Source: Isohypsibius dastychi (Eukaryota; Tardigrada; Eutardigrada; Parachela; Isohypsibiidae). From it: a DNA stretch of 21,385 nt. Within the stretch, counting starts at the first letter, position 1. Every line of letters begins with the position of its first letter. The notes beneath the pieces were generated by a model. That model did not search any database and was not told the origin of the DNA. It saw only the letters and a program-made list of their open reading frames with translations. The position numbers and the translations under genes were made by a program. Location: assembly GCA_034696485.1 (NCBI GenBank), contig JAQIWT010000394.1:1-21385 (forward strand), given 5' to 3'. Positions 17,902 to 21,385 of the stretch are shown here, piece by piece.

Positions 17902-18399
17902 ATGACAAAACGCAACGTTGTTCTCGATATAGATTGGCAGCTTATCGGCAAACGACGAATTATCAAGCAACTCTCGTTCTGTGACGTTCTTTCTGGTTCG
18001 AGTCAAGAATTCAACTTTACATTTCCTGACACCTTTAATGACCTTGGACCTTATTTTAAACACCAATCTCGTTATTCACAAGGATTGATTTGGTGCACCC
18101 GCGGCGATCTTTCCTACACAGAAGTTGTCGTTGCGATTCAAACCATCTTGAACCTGATTCCTGTACGTGTTTGTGACATACAATTCTGGGCAAGAGGAGC
18201 TGACAACGTTCAAATTCTGCACGACTACTTGCCAGAAGTCAATGATCTCGGCTCTATTGGTTGTCGAACGTACAACCACCTCTCTCAAACGCTTCTCGTA
18301 GCTCGGGCGTATGCCTTGTGGATGTATGGCAACGATATCAAATGTTGTAGCGACGGCAAATCTAAACTGCCAGCTCGACTTGATGAGAATCCGAGATGA
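17902..18399 (+). CDS. Nuclease-like (RNase H-fold?) conserved TE-associated protein
   Basis: 165 aa from the ATG at 17902, which directly follows an excellent 3' splice site (TTTTTTCTTCAG), as expected for a trans-spliced leader in a nematode. The N-terminus (VVLDIDWQ, then KQLSFCDV and F-x-F-x-x-P) and a later W-x-x-G, D-L-G-S-x-G-C pattern recall a family of exonuclease-like proteins common in invertebrate transposable elements. The fold is an inference and no catalytic set is proven. The 3' end overlaps the TBP-like gene by 74-89 bp in another frame, and the last 40 residues look less conserved, so the overlap may have grown at their expense. Confidence 0.5.
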   Translation: MTKRNVVLDIDWQLIGKRRIIKQLSFCDVLSGSSQEFNFTFPDTFNDLGPYFKHQSRYSQGLIWCTRGDLSYTEVVVAIQTILNLIPVRVCDIQFWARGADNVQILHDYLPEVNDLGSIGCRTYNHLSQTLLVARAYALWMYGNDIKCCSDGKSKLPARLDENPR

Positions 18400-18835
18400 A
18401 GGAAGAATGGTCGAGTACTACCCTGGGAAATTTTCCGGTTTACTTATGCGACGGTTTAAGCCATTCAAGGGACACTGTCAGCTCTACGCATGCGGCAAGA
18501 TAACCGTTAATGGCGGATGTTCCCGACTACAATCAATCAAACTACTGCATCGATTTGTCAAGATTCTTTGCCGAATGGGCTTCCCTATTCAACGCATTTC
18601 TAATTATAAAATTGTAAACATTATTGCAACTGCGAATCTGGGCCGACGTTTGAATATTCCTTTATTGGCGAAGCAGCTGAACGCAAGATATGAACCAGAA
18701 ATGTTTCATGGTCTTTCAGTGAAACTAAGCGAATGTACAGCAGTCATTTTTTACAACGGCAAAGTGAATTTTCTCGGTGCAAAATCTGAGCTTGCCATAG
18801 CAGCCTCGCTTTTGGAATTAAACATTTTAATCTGA
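18311..18835 (+). CDS. TATA-binding protein (TBP) homologue
   Basis: 174 aa from ATG 18311, or 169 aa from ATG 18326, which I prefer because it starts right at the conserved core. Two direct repeats form the TBP saddle: repeat 1 (NVVATANLNCQLDL, YYPGKFSGLLMR, CGKITVNGG) and repeat 2 (NIIATANLGRRLNI, YEPEMFHGL, VIFYNGKVNFLGAKS). Of the four DNA-kinking phenylalanines of TBP, three are kept (F36, F127, F142) and the fourth is Tyr54. The protein is essentially only the core. TBP binds TATA boxes and nucleates transcription. Many genes of this element have TATA boxes, so it may direct their expression. It overlaps the preceding gene in another frame and the next (opposite) gene by 9 bp. No TATA box of its own is obvious. 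TBP-related factor and archaeal TBP are alternatives within the same superfamily. Confidence 0.88.
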   Translation: MPCGCMATISNVVATANLNCQLDLMRIRDEGRMVEYYPGKFSGLLMRRFKPFKGHCQLYACGKITVNGGCSRLQSIKLLHRFVKILCRMGFPIQRISNYKIVNIIATANLGRRLNIPLLAKQLNARYEPEMFHGLSVKLSECTAVIFYNGKVNFLGAKSELAIAASLLELNILI

Positions 18836-19374
18836 GTCATCAACAGCTCTGATCCAGTCATCCAGTCTGTCAGCAAATTCGATATTACGCACTCGAGTCA
18901 TTTGACCATGATGTTCGTTTTCACATAGACAAGATCCGTACATCGTTTCTCGACACTCCAGGCCGGTTTCAGAGACAACAGGCTCCGGGCTAGGGACTGG
19001 TGTTGGTGTAAATGGAGGTTCAACATTGAACTCTAGTTCAGATGAATCACTGTCGTACCCGGCCTCAGTCAATCTCTGGATAAGGTCAAACGGTCGTGTT
19101 GTTGAGAAACGGAATGCTTGAGCTTTCATTTTCTTTTCCGGTGCTTTTGGTGGATCATTTTTCGAAGTACCTAGCAAAAAAAGTCATGTCTTTGAAGGGA
19201 TTCGAACCGAGGATCTCTTCACTCACTTGGAAACATTCCACCTTCGATCCATCGTTTCTGCATTTCTAGTTGCCGTTCTGGAGTCGGGGTGGGAGGGGGT
19301 TCTTCTCCAGGTGCAATAGCAGTGCTTTCTGCAATGACAAGGTTGGGTGGTCTCTTCGGTTTATTGGTTTCCAT
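18827..19374 (-). CDS. Acidic proline-rich protein, unknown
   Basis: Two exons, 19374-19227 and 19170-18827, around a 56-bp intron (GTGAGTG...TTGCTAG); 163 aa. The N-terminal half is Pro/Glu-rich (PPPTPTPE), the middle is KAPEKKMKAQAF, and the C-terminal half is acidic (DSDSSELEFN, ending DDSD) with four Cys between about 120 and 140. It looks largely disordered, like a transactivator or adaptor, but no family is recognised. It converges on the TBP-like gene, overlapping it by 9 bp. The intron contains a tRNA B-box-like sequence, considered fortuitous. Confidence 0.6.
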
Positions 19375-19463
19375 TCCGCGGTGTTAAACCGAAAGTACTT
19401 CTCCGAGGAGATTTGAAGAGAGAACTGTTCACCTATGATTGCGCTGAAAGTGAAACGATCCAT
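19266..19463 (-). CDS. Possible overlapping 65-aa ORF
   Basis: ATG 19463 is the first ATG after a TATA-like CATAAAA and a CTCAGTG motif (about 19475-19500). Its frame (MDRFTFSAIIGEQF at the start) overlaps the first exon of the acidic protein in another frame. It may be a real small protein, or simply the leader of the transcript for the acidic protein, with reinitiation or splicing inside it. Confidence 0.25.
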   Translation of the reverse strand: MDRFTFSAIIGEQFSLQISSEKYFRFNTAEWKPINRRDHPTLSLQKALLLHLEKNPLPPRLQNGN

Positions 19464-19506
19464 AGTACAGTACACTGAGATTTTATTCTTCTTTTTATGG
19501 AACCTT

Positions 19507-19977
19507 TCAAGAGTTCGAAAGTCGCTCTTCGACTGAATATTTCAAAGCATCGCGAACTTCTACCAACAAATGACCCAAACGATTAAGACCATGACCATGC
19601 TCGTTGACACCCCAGTAATCATCACGCCCCGTTTCTTTCATTAGCATGTGGCCATCCGTTTCCAGTAACCCTTTCTTCATCTTCGGGTTATTCAAAAATT
19701 TTAGCATCAAAGCTCTTCGCATAATATCTTCTTTCTCTCTGTCCCAGTTCCATGACAAAACGGTTTCCACGCCGGGGACCGGCATCCGCGTGTAGTTACT
19801 GAACCGGCACCTCCTGACCTCCTGCGTGTACTCGACGCTATCAGAGAACCTTTGAACATCATAATACATCTGAGCCGATATGTATTGCACATCATCCACT
19901 TTGAAGGGCGAGTAGTAGTAGTTGGACAAGAATCCATATTTTCCGTCTCAAGGATCGCAGAATTTGATTACTCCCAT
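19507..19977 (-). pseudogene. NADAR-domain protein, in-frame TGA after codon 9
   Basis: From ATG 19977 the frame has nine codons, then TGA at 19950-19948, then an open frame to 19507 (157 codons in all). The domain is a clear NADAR (YbiA/DUF1768) fold: YGFLSNYYYSPF, then A-L-M-L-K-F-L-N-N-P, DDYWGV, GLNRLGHLLVEVR. NADAR proteins act on ADP-ribose-type substrates: bacterial members remove ADP-ribose from guanine in DNA, and they occur in phages and large DNA viruses. Here it could reverse host ADP-ribosylation defences or alter NAD metabolism (inference). The TGA sits just before the core motif; CGA to TGA is the simplest origin, with readthrough possible. It shares a palindromic TATA region with the divergent BIR-like gene. 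Confidence 0.8.
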
Positions 19978-20025
19978 GATGACGTAGCAGTTGACTTGAT
20001 GTGACGCACAGACTACAGATAAAAT

Positions 20026-20034
20026 GTATATAAT
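20026..20034. promoter_or_regulatory. Shared bidirectional TATA element
   Basis: GTATATAAT between the divergent NADAR gene (ATG 19977) and BIR-like gene (ATG 20086). TATATA reads the same on both strands. To the right a TTCAGT motif follows about 30 bp on, as at other genes here; to the left the NADAR ATG is about 50 bp away. Confidence 0.55.
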
Positions 20035-20085
20035 TCGAGCAAGCTAGTGTTCAAATTCAGTACGCAGCTCATAGCTCTGAAAATA

Positions 20086-20382
20086 ATGGCTCGACCAACT
20101 GAGATGCACTTTTACGAACTCACCCTTCAACAAGTTCTATCAACTGAGAGAGACACTGGTAAGTTCGATTCAGACAAGGAACGGTACCGTACTTTTGAGA
20201 ACGGACCTGCTGCTACCTATTCTCCGTCGGAATCACGCAAACTGGCATCCCAAGGCTTGTATCAGACCAAAGTACTGATGTGCGCATTCTGCTCCGCAGT
20301 TATATGCTTTCGCGAATCCAAGAGCTTGAACCAGACGGAAATCGCTCATCGAACCAACGGCTCCTGCCCCGGCGTTCTGTGA
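20086..20382 (+). CDS. Small BIR-like protein
   Basis: 98 aa, a single exon from ATG 20086. RYRTFENGP, then P-S-E-S-R-K-L-A-S-Q-G-L-Y, CAFC and AHRTNGSC, reproduce the order of a BIR domain, with ligands C66, C69, H88 and C94. Spacing (C-x18-H-x5-C) is slightly off the usual C-x16-H-x6-C, so it is a divergent copy. There is no RING. It could be a survivin/IAP-like antagonist of cell death or a decoy partner of the large IAP. The stop lies inside a GTGAGT donor; splicing to the AG at 20418-20419 would only add about eight residues. Confidence 0.6.
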   Translation: MARPTEMHFYELTLQQVLSTERDTGKFDSDKERYRTFENGPAATYSPSESRKLASQGLYQTKVLMCAFCSAVICFRESKSLNQTEIAHRTNGSCPGVL

Positions 20383-20389
20383 GTATCAG

Positions 20390-20396
20390 ATATAAA
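20390..20396 (+). promoter_or_regulatory. TATA box of the last plus-strand gene
   Basis: ATATAAA, 30 bp upstream of the ATG at 20426 and just after the stop of the BIR-like gene. Confidence 0.5.
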
Positions 20397-20425
20397 CTAC
20401 AAATTTTTCGTATTAAAGGTATACA

Positions 20426-20865
20426 ATGGCTCGCACTATTGACTTGTCAGAGGTTAAACCACTTCCTGACCTAATCAGAGATTTCACATTTCCCGGCTAC
20501 AAAGTATCACCAAGATTTTCGTCATCTCCATTATTCGAGATTTTTTTTTTCTTTAGGGGTCAACTCCCGCACTCGCGTACCTCCGCAAATGCGACCACTG
20601 CGGCGGAACGTCCAAGTGGGTCCAAATAAACCGTGAAGGAATAATATCTGATTGGAACGGCCCAGTGCATGGCGACACATTGGACGGGACTCGGATGGCA
20701 GTTCGCGAACATGGTTCCAATATCTATACAACTTATCTAGCTGTTGCTTCTTTACCATGGGCTGTTTCTGTTCTTTGTGCTTTACCTGAACCATATGAAA
20801 TCGTACTTGTCTGGATCGCTGAGCGTGAAGATACTGGCCAGTTCAATTTCATAATCCCTTGCTAA
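20426..20865 (+). CDS. Unknown protein with a CxxC pair
   Basis: Exons 20426-20503 and 20557-20865 around a 53-bp intron whose acceptor has a long T tract; 128 aa. It begins MAR like its neighbour. Residues 36-48 (RKCDHCGGTSKW) could be half of a zinc site. The rest is hydrophobic/mixed with no membrane signal clear enough to call. No family is recognised. The stop codon overlaps an AATAAA signal. Confidence 0.6.
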
Positions 20866-20869
20866 TAAA
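20864..20869 (+). terminator. Polyadenylation signal of the last gene
   Basis: AATAAA overlapping the TAA stop codon: a typical poly(A) signal in a compact genome. Confidence 0.5.
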
Positions 20870-21173
20870 AATATCTGCTTTATTCACTCTTTCAGTTTAT
20901 CATGTAGGGGACATTATCATTCACCGATATCGCGAGCAAATAAAACTTGTTTTATCTGGTTTGTTCGCACAAGCCACCAACACACACAGCACACTCATCG
21001 CACTGATTCACTCTTATTTTCTGTACTCACACATTCCTGCAGTCTTATTAATTCTGCAGTTCACCCAACTCCAATCCGCCAACAAAACTCTAGCTTGCAG
21101 CTCTAAACACATCCTGCAGTCTTTTCAATTCTGCAGTTATCAAACCTCAGTTCTACCAACAAAACTCCAACTC
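20866..21173. other. Right subterminal non-coding arm
   Basis: About 300 bp without a convincing gene. The inner part (20965-21010) is CA-rich. The outer part is built of PstI-like CTGCAG-containing repeats. Like the left arm, it probably holds replication or packaging signals (by position only). Confidence 0.5.
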
Positions 21174-21189
21174 CAAACTCCAGTCAAAT
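21036..21189 (+). repeat. Imperfect 77-bp direct repeats with AATTCTGCAGTT motifs
   Basis: Two tandem units start at 21036 and 21113 with CCTGCAGTCTT. Each then has AATTCTGCAGTT and, further on, CCAACAAAACTC. A third AATTCTGCAGTT lies in the TIR at 21186-21197. The repeated motif is also one arm of the TIR palindrome, so the palindrome sequence is reiterated inward like iterons. Confidence 0.7.
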
Positions 21190-21241
21190 TCTGCAGTTCT
21201 CCAAACTGCAGAATCTGTCTGGATACCCCTTGTTTCCTCCT
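21174..21241 (-). repeat. Right terminal inverted repeat
   Basis: Perfect inverted copy of 595-662, including the palindrome at 21188-21214. It is followed outside by unrelated AT-rich DNA. Confidence 0.9.
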
Positions 21242-21385
21242 TATTTTATATCGATAATATTTTTGCGGAAGTCAACTCTATCGAAACAACGCAGGAATCA
21301 ACGTAGTAAGTCTGCAGGTCAACTTTACAGAAATTATACGAATGTGGATTACTTGGGGTGGACGTGCTCAGTATTAAAGAGTCAC
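21242..21385. other. Right flank outside the element
   Basis: 144 bp of sequence unrelated to the left flank, with no gene and no matching target-site duplication. Confidence 0.5.

Larger units (their letters stand above)
595..21241. mobile_element. Maverick/Polinton virus-like transposon, about 20.6 kb
   Basis: The interval is bounded by a terminal inverted repeat whose outer end reads AGGAGGAAAC on the left and its complement on the right, matching the 5'-AG start usual for Polintons. Inside are all diagnostic genes: protein-primed PolB, retrovirus-like integrase, packaging ATPase, adenain-like protease, major capsid and penton-like protein. The six bases outside each end (TGCTGA at 589-594, TATTTT at 21242-21247) differ, so no target-site duplication is visible. 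Either the exact ends are misplaced by a few bases or one flank has been rearranged. Several genes carry in-frame stops, so this copy is probably not autonomous. Confidence 0.95.

Noticed and set aside
19171-19226. tRNA B-box-like GGTTCGAATCC followed by a T run on the minus strand
   Set aside because: The T-arm stem does not pair and no A box lies at the right distance; the sequence fits well as a 56-bp intron of the acidic protein.
589-21247. Six-base target-site duplication
   Set aside because: The flanking hexamers differ (TGCTGA and TATTTT), and shifting by one or two bases does not help.
1-21385. CRISPR arrays, rRNA genes, riboswitches or bacterial operons
   Set aside because: No regularly spaced repeats or rRNA-like sequence; introns and eukaryotic signals throughout.

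Overview
The window holds one nearly complete Maverick/Polinton, a large virus-like DNA transposon, at about 595-21241. Short stretches of other sequence flank it at 1-594 and 21242-21385. Every hallmark gene is present: a protein-primed family B DNA polymerase, a retrovirus-like integrase, an FtsK/HerA-type packaging ATPase, an adenovirus-type cysteine protease, a double jelly-roll major capsid protein and a penton-like minor capsid protein. The ends carry a terminal inverted repeat of about 68 bp that begins 5'-AG. Many genes have short spliceosomal introns of 49-86 bp with GTAAG-like donors. This fits a small invertebrate genome, most likely a nematode, but host identity is an inference.

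Layout. Left arm (595-1130): TIR and non-coding DNA. 1131-2696: two paralogous minus-strand genes of unknown function; the outer copy has an in-frame stop. 2962-4284: a plus-strand HP1-like protein with a chromodomain and a chromoshadow-like domain. 4285-4978: an unresolved stretch with a possible small membrane protein. 4979-8889: the polymerase (minus), with two introns and an in-frame TAG near its start. 8893-9614: a minus-strand gene broken by two TGA codons. 9655-10706: an IAP with a degenerate BIR, a canonical BIR and a C-terminal RING (minus). 10869-11928: a plus-strand protein with tandem PC4-like (single-stranded-DNA-binding) domains. 11937-17888: a tightly packed minus-strand morphogenesis block in transcription order: ATPase, small virion protein, AT-hook basic protein, integrase, penton, basic minor virion protein, major capsid, protease. 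Starts and stops there mostly overlap or sit a few bases apart. Right side (17902-20865): a nuclease-like protein, a TATA-binding-protein homologue, an acidic proline-rich protein, a NADAR-domain protein, a second BIR-like protein and a CxxC protein. Right arm (20866-21241): repeats and TIR.

How it may work together. The morphogenesis block could build a virion, and polymerase plus integrase could copy and insert the genome. What is unusual is the regulatory and host-interaction cargo: a TBP homologue, a PC4-like protein, an HP1-like protein, two BIR proteins and a NADAR protein. Many genes outside the packed block have a TATA box 35-90 bp before their ATG, often followed about 25-33 bp later by a CAGT initiator-like motif. 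A TBP homologue inside an element with TATA-type promoters suggests that it may direct its own transcription (inference).

Integrity. Five in-frame stops interrupt four genes: the outer paralogue, the polymerase N-terminus, the 8893-9614 gene (two stops) and the NADAR gene. The capsid block is open, apart from a possible -1 frameshift site in one minor virion protein. The copy looks fairly recent but probably no longer autonomous, unless the stops are read through.
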